The notes under the pieces: generated by a model | What the model was told of the DNA's origin: nothing | Seen by the model: only the letters and a program-made list of their open reading frames with translations | Database searches by the model: none | Source: Phycisphaerales bacterium | GTDB taxonomy: Bacteria > Planctomycetota > Phycisphaerae > Phycisphaerales > UBA1924 | Length of the DNA: 32,902 nucleotides | Direction: 5' to 3' | NCBI GenBank assembly: GCA_029260315.1 | Contig: JAJDDM010000021.1 | Location: 1 to 32,902 of the forward strand | Shown: positions 22,206 through 31,415 of the stretch, piece by piece | How the letters are laid out: each line of letters opens with the position of its first letter | Position numbering within the stretch: the first letter of the stretch is position 1 | Translations under genes and position numbers: made by a program

Positions 22206-24395
22206 ATGCGGGCAGCCGGCGGATGGCATTCGATTCGGTACAGCCTCCGCAAGGCACGCGAGGCCGGGGGGATGCGCAGGCTGGTCGGGGCCCTGCGCTC
22301 GCCCAACGCCTGCAAGACTTGTGCGCTGGGGATGGGCGGGCAGCGCGGCGGGATGGTCAACGAGGCGGGGCACTTCCCGGAGGTCTGCAAGAAGTCCATC
22401 CAGGCGATGGCCGCGGACATGCAGGGGCGGGTGAAGGCGGAACTGTTCGCGGAGAACGACTTCGATCGTCTGAGCCGATGGACGCCGCGGGAGTTGGAAT
22501 CCGCCGGGCGGCTGGTTGAGCCGCTGTATGCCGGGGAGGGCGATCGGACGTATCGCGCGATTGGCTGGGACCAGGCGATCGAGCGGGTGGCCGAGGCGAT
22601 GCGGAGCACGCCGGCGGAGGAGAGCTTCTTCTATTTCAGCGGCAGGAGCTCCAACGAGGCGGGGTTCCTGCTTCAACTGGTTGCGCGGCTCTACGGCACG
22701 AACAACGTCAACAACTGCTCATTCTTCTGCCACCAGGCATCGGGGGTGGGCCTGGCGAGCGTGACGGGCTCTGGCACGGCGACGGTCGTGCTGGAGGATC
22801 TGGAGCGCTGCGACACCGTCGTGCTCATCGGGGGCAACCCGGCGTCGAACCACCCGCGGTTCATGCGCTCGCTCATGCAGGTCCGGCGTCGCGGCGGCAA
22901 GGTCATTGTGATCAATCCGCTGCGCGAGCTGGGGCTGGTGCGGTTCAGTGTGCCGAGCGATGTGCGGAGCCTGCTGTTCGGCTCGAAGATCGCCGATGAG
23001 TATGTCCAGCCGCATATCGGCGGGGATATCGCGCTGCTGAGCGGGATCGCCAAGGCGGTCGTCGAGGCGGGGGGCGAGGATCGAGCATTCCTTGAGGGCT
23101 CGTGCGAGGGGTGGGACTCGCTGAGGAGCCTGCTCGAGTCGCAGTCGTGGGAGTCACTCGCGGGCGCGTCGGGCGTCGATGTCGAGACCATGCGACGTGT
23201 TGCGATGATGCTCCGCGAGAGCCAGCGGACGATCTTCTGCTGGACCATGGGGATCACGCACCACGAGCACGGTGTGCAGAACGTGCAGGCAATCGCGAAT
23301 CTCGCGCTCATTCGGGGCATGGTCGGCAAGGAGGGGGCCGGCTTGCTGCCCTTGCGAGGGCATTCCAACGTGCAGGGGATCGGCTCGATCGGGGCGGTGC
23401 CGCGGCTGAAGGAGCGGGTGCTCGGCGCGATGGAAGAACGATTCGGCGTGCGTCTGCCGCAGAGCGATGGGTTGGACACGCTGGCGTGCGTGCGGCGGGC
23501 CGAGGAGGGGCGGATCGGCTTTGCGTGGCACCTGGGCGGAAACCTGTACGGCTCGTGCCCGGACTCTGCCGCGGCACATCGGGCGCTTTCCAAGATCGGC
23601 ACGACCGTGTTTCTCAGCACGACGCTGAACAGCGGGCACATCCTCGGGCGGGGCCGCGAGTCGATCATCCTGCCGGTGCGGGCGCGGGATGAGGAGGAGC
23701 AGGCGACGACGCAGGAGTCGATGTTCAACTTCGTCCGGCTGAGCGACGGCGGGAAGGCGCGGCTGGACGGGCCGCGGGGTGAGGTGCGGGTGATCGCGGA
23801 GATCGCGCGCCGGGTGCTGGGCGAGGGGCCGCTGGATTGGGACTCGATGGAGCGGCACGAGCACATCCGCGAGGCGATCGGCGCGATTATCCCCGGGTAC
23901 GAGGCGATCGGGGAGATCGATCGGACCCGCCGGGAGTTTCAGATCGAGGGGCGGACGTTCCACGAGGCGAGGTTTGCGACCGAGAGCCGGCGGGCTGTGC
24001 TGCACGCGGTGGAGCCGCCGAGCGGGCCGGCGCTGGGGGAGTTGGATCTGCGGCTGATGACGGTCCGCTCGGAGGGGCAGTTCAACACGGTCGTGTACGA
24101 GGAGGAGGACGTCTATCGGGGCCAGGAACGCCGGGATGTCATCCTGATGAACCGGATCGACATGGACCGGCTGGGCTTGTCGCGCGATGATCGCGTGACC
24201 GTTTCGAGCGAGGCGGGGTCGATGTCGGATTTGCTGGTGCGCGAGGTGGACATCCGCGCGGGCAACGCGGCGATGTATTACCCCGAGGCAAATGTGCTGG
24301 TGCCGCGAAAAGTGGACGGGGCCTCGAAGACGCCGGCGTTCAAGAATGTGCGCGTCCGGATCGAGAAGAGCCGGCGGCTGAGCGTGGTGTCATGA
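22206..24395 (+). CDS. FdhF/YdeP-family molybdopterin oxidoreductase
   Basis: A 729-residue relative of formate dehydrogenase alpha subunits, closest in plan to the YdeP group. An N-terminal Cys set CKTC (36-39) with another Cys at 61 could bind an Fe-S cluster but lacks the full four-Cys pattern of FdhF. Later come FYFSGRSSNEAGFLLQ, SFFCHQASGVGL (Cys175 at the position where FdhF has its Mo-region residue), VLIGGNPASNHPRFM, IFCWTMGITHHEHGVQNVQAI and GAGLLPLRGHSNVQG, all typical bis-MGD binding elements. The C-terminal domain with RSEGQFNTVVYEEEDVYRG is the cofactor-closing lid. No signal peptide, so cytosolic. The substrate is unknown for the family branch. Neighbouring xdhC and mocA suggest shared cofactor supply. 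Confidence 0.88.
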   Translation: MRAAGGWHSIRYSLRKAREAGGMRRLVGALRSPNACKTCALGMGGQRGGMVNEAGHFPEVCKKSIQAMAADMQGRVKAELFAENDFDRLSRWTPRELESAGRLVEPLYAGEGDRTYRAIGWDQAIERVAEAMRSTPAEESFFYFSGRSSNEAGFLLQLVARLYGTNNVNNCSFFCHQASGVGLASVTGSGTATVVLEDLERCDTVVLIGGNPASNHPRFMRSLMQVRRRGGKVIVINPLRELGLVRFSVPSDVRSLLFGSKIADEYVQPHIGGDIALLSGIAKAVVEAGGEDRAFLEGSCEGWDSLRSLLESQSWESLAGASGVDVETMRRVAMMLRESQRTIFCWTMGITHHEHGVQNVQAIANLALIRGMVGKEGAGLLPLRGHSNVQGIGSIGAVPRLKERVLGAMEERFGVRLPQSDGLDTLACVRRAEEGRIGFAWHLGGNLYGSCPDSAAAHRALSKIGTTVFLSTTLNSGHILGRGRESIILPVRARDEEEQATTQESMFNFVRLSDGGKARLDGPRGEVRVIAEIARRVLGEGPLDWDSMERHEHIREAIGAIIPGYEAIGEIDRTRREFQIEGRTFHEARFATESRRAVLHAVEPPSGPALGELDLRLMTVRSEGQFNTVVYEEEDVYRGQERRDVILMNRIDMDRLGLSRDDRVTVSSEAGSMSDLLVREVDIRAGNAAMYYPEANVLVPRKVDGASKTPAFKNVRVRIEKSRRLSVVS

Positions 24396-24434
24396 CGCGG
24401 ATTTGAGTTCGCGATTCGGTATAGTGCCCGCGAG

Positions 24435-26017
24435 ATGGCGGTGAGCAGGCAAGGCGTTGCGATCGGGTTGGACTTCGGGACCGAGTCGGTCCGCGCGCTC
24501 GTCGTATCGCTGGACGGCACCGAGCTTGCGTCCGCGTCGGTCCGGTACAGGCACGGGCAGATCGTGGGGACGCTGCCGGGCTCCGGCGTGCGGCTGGGCG
24601 ACACCGCAGCGCACCAGAACCCGCGAGACTGGCTCGCCGCGTCGGCGCGGGCGGTTCGGCGGACGATCAAGGATGGCCGCATCGACAACGCGGATGTCGT
24701 CGGTCTCGGCGTCGACTTCACGAGTTGCACGGTGCTGCCCTGCCTGGGCGACGGCACGCCTCTGAGCGAGCTGGATCGATTCGCCCGCGAGCCCCAGGCG
24801 TGGTGCAAGCTCTGGAAGCACCACGGGGCGCAGGAGCAGGCCGACCGGATTACGGCGGTTGCGAGGAAGCGCCGGGAGGCGTGGCTCGCCCGCTACGGCG
24901 GGGTCGTCGGCCTGGAGTGGTTCTTCCCGAAGGTGCTCGAGACGTTGGAGGCGGCGCCCGAGGTGTATGACGCCGCCGAGGTTTGGATCGAGGGCGGGGA
25001 CTGGGTCGTCTGGCGGCTGGTGGGGTGCGACGTTTCGGAGCTTGCTCGTTCGACGTGCCAGGCGGGCTACAAGGGTCTCTGGAATGCGGAAGCGGGATTC
25101 CCGTCCGAAGCTTTCTTCCGCGCGGTCGAGCCGGGCTTGGCGCGGGTTGTGCGGGACAAGATGCCGGGGCGTTTGCGCGCGCCTGGATCGAGGGCGGGGG
25201 GCCTCAGCAGAAACATGGCGAGGCGGTTCGGGCTGGCGGAGGGGACGCCTGTCAGCGCGGCGATGATCGATGCGCACGCGGGCGTGCCGGGGGCGGGGGT
25301 CTCGGGGGCTGGGACGCTCGTGATGGTCATGGGAACCAGCTCGTGCCACATGCTGAACGCGAAGATCGAGCGGACGCCGGATGGGATCGCGGGCGTTGTG
25401 AAGGACGGGATCCTGCCGGGGTACTTCGGGTATGAGACCGGGCAGGCGGCGGTCGGCGATGCGTTCGCATGGTTGTTGCGTGTGCTCGGACAAAAGAGCT
25501 TTGGCGCGATCAGCGAGCGGGCGTACGGGCTCGTGCCCGGCAGCGCGGGCGTGCGATGCGTGGACTGGTTCAACGGTTGCCGGACGCCGCTGATGGATGG
25601 CAGGCTGCGCGGGGCGTTCACGGGGTTTGCGCTGCACCACGGGCCGGAGCATCTGTACCGCGCGCTGCTGGAGGCCTCGGCGTGCGGTGTGCGGTGTGCG
25701 GTGGATCGTCGATCTCTTCGAGGAGTCGGGCGTGCCGGTGCGCAAGGTCGTCGCGACCGGCGGGCTTCCCCACCGCAATCCGCTGTTCGTGCAGACCTAC
25801 GCCGATGTGCTCGGCAAAGCGATCTCCGTTCATCCGTCGACGCAGGGGCCGGCGCTGGGAGCGGCGATCCTCGGGGCGGTCGCGGCGGGCAGGAATCGCA
25901 CGGGGTTCTCCTCGGTATCCGCCGGGATTGACCGTCTACCGGCCCGAGCGCAGGGCGACGCGGGCATACGACGCGGTCTACGCGGACTATCGGGCGCTCG
26001 CCGATCTCCTGCGGTAA
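24435..26017 (+). pseudogene. araB: Ribulokinase, frameshifted twice
   Basis: An FGGY-family kinase of the AraB type, which phosphorylates L-ribulose. Residues 1 to ~420 read cleanly: GLDFGTESVRALVVSLDG (phosphate loop), FTSCTVLPCL, KLWKHHGAQ, EWFFPKVLETL, DAHAGVPGAGV and VMGTSSCHM. At 25683-25703 three tandem copies of TGCGGTG replace the two needed to keep frame, so the rest (WIVDLFEESGVPVRKVVATGG through GAAILGAVAAG) continues one frame over. Near 25912-25925 a second shift, apparently with loss of some ten codons, moves the tail (LTVYRPERRATRAYD) to the third frame, ending at 26017. Unless the assembly is wrong the protein is lost after the conserved ALLEASACGVR. It precedes the isomerase in one operon. 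Confidence 0.85.
25683..25703 (+). repeat. Three tandem copies of a heptanucleotide inside araB
   Basis: TGCGGTG occurs three times head to tail. Two copies would read A-C-G-V-R-W-I-V and join the upstream and downstream parts of ribulokinase in frame; three copies add 7 bases and shift it. It is the expected product of replication slippage. Confidence 0.85.
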
Positions 26018-26069
26018 GCTCGCTTGAGACCGCTGTATGGAGGCCTTGGGCGATGAGCGGGAGGGAAAC

Positions 26070-27583
26070 ATGACCTACACCATGCCGAAGCTCCGCGAGG
26101 TCGAGCCGGTCGGGCCGAAGACAGCCATCCTCATCGCGCCGGGTGATCTGCGCGCGAGCGCCAACGCGGTTTGCTGGGCGGCGCAGCAGGATCTGGAGCG
26201 TGACACGAGCGCGGCGATGGCGCGTCTGGGCTGGCAGATCCGGCGGGGGCATGGCGAGGTCGAAAGCGAGTTCGGGCCACACGGGTTCATCGACAGCCAG
26301 GCGCGGGGGCGCGAGGTGTTCGGCGGTATCCATCCCGATGCCCCGCTGATCGTCGCGATCGGCGCGTGGCAGTACAGCCAGCATGTGCTGATGGGGCTGC
26401 TGCGCCATCGCGGGCCGGTGCTGATTCTGGCGAACTGATTGGGGCGGTGGCCGGGGCTGGTTGGAGCGTTGAATCTGCGTGCTCCGCTGACAAAGGCGGG
26501 GCGAGAGTATTCGCTGCTGTGGGGCGAGGACTTTGTGGATCCGGGGTTTCGGTCAAAGCTCCGGGCGTGGTGCGAGGCCGGAAAGATCGCGCACGATCTG
26601 TCGCATGTGCGGGCGCTCTCGGCGGAGGAACTACCCGCGGAGGAGCGGGCGCTCGGCGAAGCCCTCGCGGCAGAGCTGCTCGCGCGCCCGGCGATCATGG
26701 GTGTCTTCGACGAGGGCTGCATGGGGATGTTTAACGCGATCATTCCCGATCACCTGCTCAATCCCGTCGGCGTGTTCAAGGAGCGGCTGAGCCAGTCGGC
26801 GTCGTATCACGCGATGACGCGGGTGCGCGACGAGGACGCGCTCGCGGTGCGGGCTTGGTATGACAAGGCGGGGATCACGTTTCGGACCGGGCCGAACGAG
26901 GCGAGCGATCTGACCGATGGGCAGATCCTTGAACAGTGCAGATGTACATCGCCGCGGCGAGGCTCGCCGACGAGTTCGGGTGCGATTGCATCGGCATCCA
27001 GTATCAGCAAGGTCTCAAGGATCTCGCCCCGGCGTCGGACCTGGTGGAGGGAACGCTGAACTGCTCGATCCGCCCGCCCGTCGCGCGGGCCGATGGCTCG
27101 ATCATCCGCGATGGGGAGCCGATCACGCACTTCAACGAGGTGGATGAATGCGCGGGGTTGGATGCGTTGATCACGCAGCGGGTGTGGCGGGCGATGGGGA
27201 TGCTGCAGGATAACACGCTGCATGATTTGCGGTAGAGCGATCGCGACGCGAGCGGAGCGACCGACGAGGAAGTCTGGGTGCTGGAGATTTCCGGCGCGGT
27301 GCCGCCGACGCATTTCAAGAACGGCTGGAAGGAAGCGGTGAGCGAGCGGCAGCCGGCGATGTATTTCCGGTTGGGCGGCGGGTCGATCAAGGGGGTGAGC
27401 GAGGGCGAGGAGGTCGTTTGGAGCCGGATCTTCGTCGAGGGCGATGCGTTGTATATGGATATCGGGAGGCTGCGGGCGATTGATTTACCCGAGGCGGAGA
27501 CGCAGCGCCGATGGGCGGCGACGCCGCCGCAGTGGCCGATCATGCACGCGGTGTTTCGGGGGGTGACGCGAGATCAGATGATG
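26070..27583 (+). pseudogene. L-fucose/L-arabinose isomerase-family protein, multiply disrupted and 3' truncated
   Basis: A sugar isomerase of the fucose/arabinose isomerase fold, which would convert an aldose to a ketose for the kinase encoded upstream. ATG at 26070 has GAGGGA at 26061-26066. Four lesions are seen. A TGA at 26436-26438 stands where the family has Trp (LAN-stop-LGRWPGLVG). A one-base loss near 26940 shifts from ...DGQILEQC to [18 protein letters not shown] at 27233-27235 again stands at a Trp position (LHDLR-stop-SDRD). The gene ends abruptly at 27583 after WPIMHAVFRGVTRDQMM, short of the last ~40 residues of the family. The nonsense changes fit TGG to TGA and TGG to TAG. All conserved blocks remain recognisable, so decay is recent or the assembly is faulty. 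Confidence 0.85.
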
Positions 27584-28126
27584 CTGCATGGTGACGAACT
27601 CGTCGTAGGGCATGTTGGCGTTGAGCGCGTCGATGACCCAATCGCGGTAGCGCCACGCGCCGGGCTTGACGCGGCCGCGCTCGTAGCTATCGGTCTCGGC
27701 CCAGCGGACAAGATCGAGCCAGTGGCGCCCCCAGCGGACGCCGTACTGCGGGCTGGCGAGCAGGCGGTCGATGAGGCGTCCGTACGCGTCGGGCGATTCG
27801 TTGGCGACGAACGCCTCGACCTGTTCGAACGTCGGCGGCAGGCCGGTGAGGTCGTAGGTTGCGCGCCGGATGAGCGCTCTGCGATCGGCGGGCGGAGCGG
27901 GCCGGAGCCCCGCGCCCTCGAGCCTGCGGAGGATGAACGCATCGATCTCGTTCGTGGCCCACGATCTCGCATCGGGCACGGGCGGGCGCTCGAGCGGGGA
28001 GTAGGACCATGCGGCGCTGAGGCTCTGTGGGGAGTCGTCCTGAGAGACGAGCGAGGGCCCGGCGATCGCGCCCGCCACCAGCGCGATTGCCGCCAACACC
28101 TTTGTCGCTGCTCGAAACGTCGCCAT
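27584..28126 (-). pseudogene. PSD1/DUF1549-type planctomycete protein, 3' end deleted
   Basis: The N-terminal ~180 residues of a secreted PSD1 protein. A signal peptide (MATFRAATKVLAAIALVAGAIAG) is followed by WATNEIDAFILRRLEGAGL, LIRRATYDLTGLPPT, GVRWGRHWLDLVRWAETDSYERG and ALNANMPYDEFVTMQ, the standard DUF1549 order. Family members run on through a DUF1553 domain to several hundred residues more, but here similarity stops exactly where the isomerase of the opposite strand begins (27583/27584). Start choice between 28126 and 28156 is open; neither has a clear ribosome site. It sits 33-63 bases after the epimerase on the same strand and may have been the last gene of the sugar operon. PSD1 proteins are frequent in planctomycetes and tied to polysaccharide use; no exact function is known. 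Confidence 0.82.
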
Positions 28127-28189
28127 GCGCCTGGTATCGACTCCTCGGCTCACCATACCGCCCGCAACTGTCGGGCGCGTCTGCCAAGG

Positions 28190-29326
28190 CTACTCGGCGG
28201 TGAATCGATGGATCATGATGTGGCGATAGGTCCCGCCGGGCCTGAGCACGGCGGTCGGCCATCCGGGCTGGCCCTGGCGGTTGATCGCGTCGGGAAAGGT
28301 CTGGGTTTCCAGGCAGAACCCGGCGTGCTTGGGATAGGGGGTCCGCCCCTTGCCGGGTGTGCCGTCGAGGAAGTTGCCGGAGTAGAACTGCACGCCGGGC
28401 TGGTTGGCGAAGATCTCCATGATTCTGCCGGAGGCGGGGTCCTGGACGCGGGCAACGAAGCGCTGGCGGGTCGGCGCGCCGTTGACGACGAAGTTCACGT
28501 CGTAGCCGCCCGGGTCGTCGGCGCCGTCGCCGGGGAGCTGGTCGATATCCTGTCCGATGGGCTTGGGGCTGGTGAAGTCGAAGGGCGTCTCCTCGACGGG
28601 CGCGAGCACGCCGGTGGGAATGAGAGTGCTGTCGGTGGGCGTGTAGCGGTCGGCGGCGATCGTGAGCTCGTGGTCGAGGATGAGGCCGCTATCGTGCCCG
28701 GCGAGATTCCAATAGGAGTGGTGGACGATATTGACCGGCGTCGGGGCGTCGGCGGTCGCCTCGGTGACGACGCGCAGCTCGTTGTCGTGGGTGAGCAGGT
28801 ACTCGACGGTGATGTCCATCGCGCCGGGGTAGTCCTCCTCGCCATCGGGGGAGTGGTAAGTAAGACGCAGGCCCGGGCCCTGTGCGATCTTGAACGGGGT
28901 TGCATCCCAGACGACCTTGTCGAAGCCCTTGCCGCCGCCGTGGAGATGGTTGGGTCCGTTGTTGGTCGCGAGTTGGTAGGCCTCGCCGTCCAGCGTAAAC
29001 TTTCCGCCGGCGATGCGGTTGGCGACGCGCCCGACCATTGCGCCAAAGTACGGGCTCTTTTCCTTGTACTCCTCGAGCGTGTCGAAGCCGAGGACGACGT
29101 CGGCGAGCTCGCCGTTGCGGTCGGGGATCCAGAGCTCGGTGACGATGCCGCCGTAGTTGGAGATCTTGGCGATGCTCCCGGACCTGTTCTTGAGTGTATA
29201 GATCGTGATCTCCCTGCCGTCGGCGGTGCCGAGGGATTCAACGGTATTCTTCGGCTTTGCGCAGGCGGTCAGACAGAGCGCGCCGGCGATGATGGCGATT
29301 GCTCTCAGCGTGGATGCGTGGTTCAT
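28190..29326 (-). CDS. galM: Aldose 1-epimerase (mutarotase), probable lipoprotein
   Basis: A 378-residue GalM-family enzyme that interconverts alpha and beta anomers of sugars. The N-terminus MNHASTLRAIAIIAGALCLTAC is a lipoprotein signal ending in an LTAC lipobox, so it is likely membrane-anchored outside the cytoplasm. Then come ISNYGGIVTELWIPDRNG, the YFGAMVGRVANRIAGGKF motif, HLHGGGKGFDKVVW, catalytic His in IVHHSYWNLAGHD and catalytic Glu in GFCLETQTFPDAIN. It appears intact over its whole length, the only undamaged gene of this sugar locus. The ATG overlaps the stop of the permease as ATGA (29323-29326), so it was translated from the same mRNA as the transporter. Confidence 0.93.
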   Translation of the reverse strand: MNHASTLRAIAIIAGALCLTACAKPKNTVESLGTADGREITIYTLKNRSGSIAKISNYGGIVTELWIPDRNGELADVVLGFDTLEEYKEKSPYFGAMVGRVANRIAGGKFTLDGEAYQLATNNGPNHLHGGGKGFDKVVWDATPFKIAQGPGLRLTYHSPDGEEDYPGAMDITVEYLLTHDNELRVVTEATADAPTPVNIVHHSYWNLAGHDSGLILDHELTIAADRYTPTDSTLIPTGVLAPVEETPFDFTSPKPIGQDIDQLPGDGADDPGGYDVNFVVNGAPTRQRFVARVQDPASGRIMEIFANQPGVQFYSGNFLDGTPGKGRTPYPKHAGFCLETQTFPDAINRQGQPGWPTAVLRPGGTYRHIMIHRFTAE

Positions 29327-30293
29327 GTGGCCCCCCGTTTTCGGCGTTCTTGTGCTGCGCGCTGTCGAATCATGCGCCGGACGATCTCGTCGGTGACGAC
29401 GCCGATGAGGATAACGGCGCCGATGATGGCGAACTCGAGTTGCGTGGGAATTCCCAGGAGATTGATGGAGTTGTAGAGCACGCGCATGATGGCGGCACCG
29501 ATGACGACGCCGAGGATGGAGCCCTCGCCGCCTCGAAGCGTGCAGCCGCCGAGGACCGCCGCGGCGATGGCGTAGAGCTCGTAGAAGCCGCCGTGGCTCG
29601 CGGGCTGGACGGCGTTGGCGTCGAGTGCGAAGAGGATGCCCGCGATGCCGGCCATTGCCGAGCAGAGGACGTACGCCAGGATGACCAGGCGATCGGTGCG
29701 GATGCCGCTGAAGCGCGCGGCCTCCTCGCTGCGGCCGAGAGCCAGCAGGTGGCGTCCCCAGAAGGTGCGGTTGAGGAACAGGGAGCTGAGGATCGCGATG
29801 GCGAGGAGGATGAAGAAGGGGACGGGCATGGCGAAGCCGTTGAGGTCCGGGATAGGGAGCTTGCCGGTGGCGATGAGGCGAAGGGAATCGTTGTACTCGC
29901 TGCCGAAGCCGACGGTGCGGTCGCCGGTGATCCAGCGGGCGAGGCCGCGGTAGATGAGCAGGCCGCAGAGGGTGACGACGAAGGGCTGCAATCGCATCTT
30001 GGTGATGAGCAGGCCGTGGATGAGTCCGATCGTGATCGCGACTGCGAGGACGGTCAGGAGCATGAGCCACGCGGCCACTGCTGCTGGATGACCAGGACGG
30101 GCATGAGACACCCGGTGAGACCGACGACCGAGCCGATGGAGAGGTCGATGCCGCCGGTGATGATGATGCCGAAGAGGGAGGTCCAGCGGAAGAGATTCTG
30201 GATGTTGTAGACGCCGAGGAAGTCGTCGTTGAGAGCCGCGGTGAGGGCGCAGATGGCAAGGAGGAGGGCGGAGATGCCGAGGATCTTCTTCAT
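29323..30293 (-). pseudogene. rbsC: Ribose/xylose-type ABC permease, frameshifted and internally deleted
   Basis: A BPD_transp_2 family sugar permease. The start ATG at 30293 ([21 protein letters not shown]) overlaps the ATPase stop. Two defects are visible. In the first transmembrane block SLFGIIITGGIDLSIGS lacks about eight or nine residues normally found between FGII and ITGG, with a run of ATGATGAT at 30159-30168 marking the joint. Near 30071-30090 the frame changes after PVLVIQQQW; the continuation AAWLMLLTVLAVAITIGLIHGLL lies in another frame and is then intact to the end, including RLQPFVVTLCGLLIYRGLARW and the EAA-like LGRSEEAARFSGI loop. As written, translation stops at 30054 after 79 residues. 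It would carry the sugar through the membrane with the two genes upstream. Confidence 0.85.
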
Positions 30294-31415
30294 GCCGGCT
30301 CGCTGGTGGGCTGAAGTGTAGTTTGATGCGGTTGGCTGTCCCGGCCCGTGGCGAGGCGCATGATGGCCTCCTCGGCGTCGGGCTTGTCGAGCGCGTTACG
30401 AGAGAGTTCGCCCGAGATCGCGCCCTCGTGCATGACCAGGACGCGATCGCAGATGCCGATGATCTCCTCCAACTCGCTGCTGGCGAGAAGGATGGCCAGC
30501 CCGTCCTTCGCGAGCCGTTCGATGATGCGGTAGATCTCGTGCTTCGCGCCGACATCCACGCCTCGGGTGGGCTCGTCGAGCAGCAGGACGCGCGGGTTGG
30601 TGGCGAGCCACTTGGCGAGGACGACCTTCTGCTGGTTGCCGCCGGAGAGCAGGCGTGCGATCTGTGTGGGACCGGTGGCCTTGATGGCGAGGTCGTCGAT
30701 GGCTTCGCGTACGGCACGGGTCTCGAAGGCGCGGTCCATCAGGCCGGCGAGCTTGCGGTGGCTGCGCAGCGCGGCGATGGAGATGTTCTCGCGGACGTTC
30801 ATATCGAGGAGCAGGCCCTGGGCCTTGCGATCTTCGGGCACGAGGGCGAGGCCGCGCTCGATGGCGTCGACGGGATCGCCCGGGTCGACGTTTTGCCCCA
30901 TGACGCGGACACGCCCCGCGAGGGAGCGATCGACGCCAAAGATGGCGCGGAGCAGCTCGGTGCGCCCCGCGCCGACGAGGCCGGCGAGGCCGACGATCTC
31001 GCCGGCGCGGACGCGGGCGCTGACCCGGCACGCGGGGTTGGTCGGAGTGATGAGGCCTTCGATTTCGAGCACGGGGTCGCCGTGCGCGTGGGGGGGCGGG
31101 ACGTAGAACTGGGAGACATCCCTGCCGACCATCAGGCGGACGATGCGGTCTCGGGAGATCTCCTCGCGCGAGAGCTCGCCGGCATTGAAGCCGTCGCGGA
31201 GGACGACGACGCGATCGGCGAGGCGCTCGACCTCGGCGAGGCGGTGCGAGATATAGATGATCGAGACGCCCTGGGCCTTCAGAGCGTCGATGACCTTGAA
31301 CAGACGCTCGCTCTCGCGCTCGGAGAGCGAGGATGTGGGCTCATCCATAATCAGGATGCGAGACTGCACGGAGATCGCCTTGGCGATCTCGACGAGCTGC
31401 TGCTGGCCGATGGCG
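30290..31415 (-). pseudogene. rbsA: Ribose-type ABC ATPase, N-terminal third deleted
   Basis: A sugar-import ATPase of the double-domain RbsA/XylG type. Only the tail of the first nucleotide-binding domain is left: [19 protein letters not shown] and the Walker [16 protein letters not shown]. The second domain is whole, with the modified Walker [13 protein letters not shown], signature LSGGNQQK and Walker [15 protein letters not shown]. The first Walker A and about 140 residues are missing, and the preceding bases belong to the binding-protein gene, so a deletion of roughly a kilobase fused the two (joint at 31415/31416, different frames). A shorter protein could begin at the GTG of V-Q-S-R, but it would lack the first ATP site. 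The stop overlaps the permease start (ATGA). Confidence 0.87.

Noticed and set aside
24403..24425. Promoter TTGAGT/TATAGT before araB
   Set aside because: The spacing is only 11 bases; TATAGT alone ten bases before the ATG could serve a near-leaderless transcript but is not strong evidence.
25683..25703. Programmed ribosomal frameshift in araB
   Set aside because: The site lacks a slippery heptamer of the X-XXY-YYZ type, and the exact 7-base tandem duplication explains the shift fully.
26436..26438. TGA recoded as tryptophan or selenocysteine in the isomerase
   Set aside because: TGA ends many intact genes in the window (for example at 1262, 2242, 5013 and 6559), and the same gene also has a TAG stop and a frameshift, so a plain nonsense mutation is simpler.
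27278..29476. 732-codon open frame on the plus strand starting in the isomerase
   Set aside because: Only the first ~100 codons are isomerase; after 27583 it is antisense to the PSD1 and epimerase genes and has no sensible sequence.
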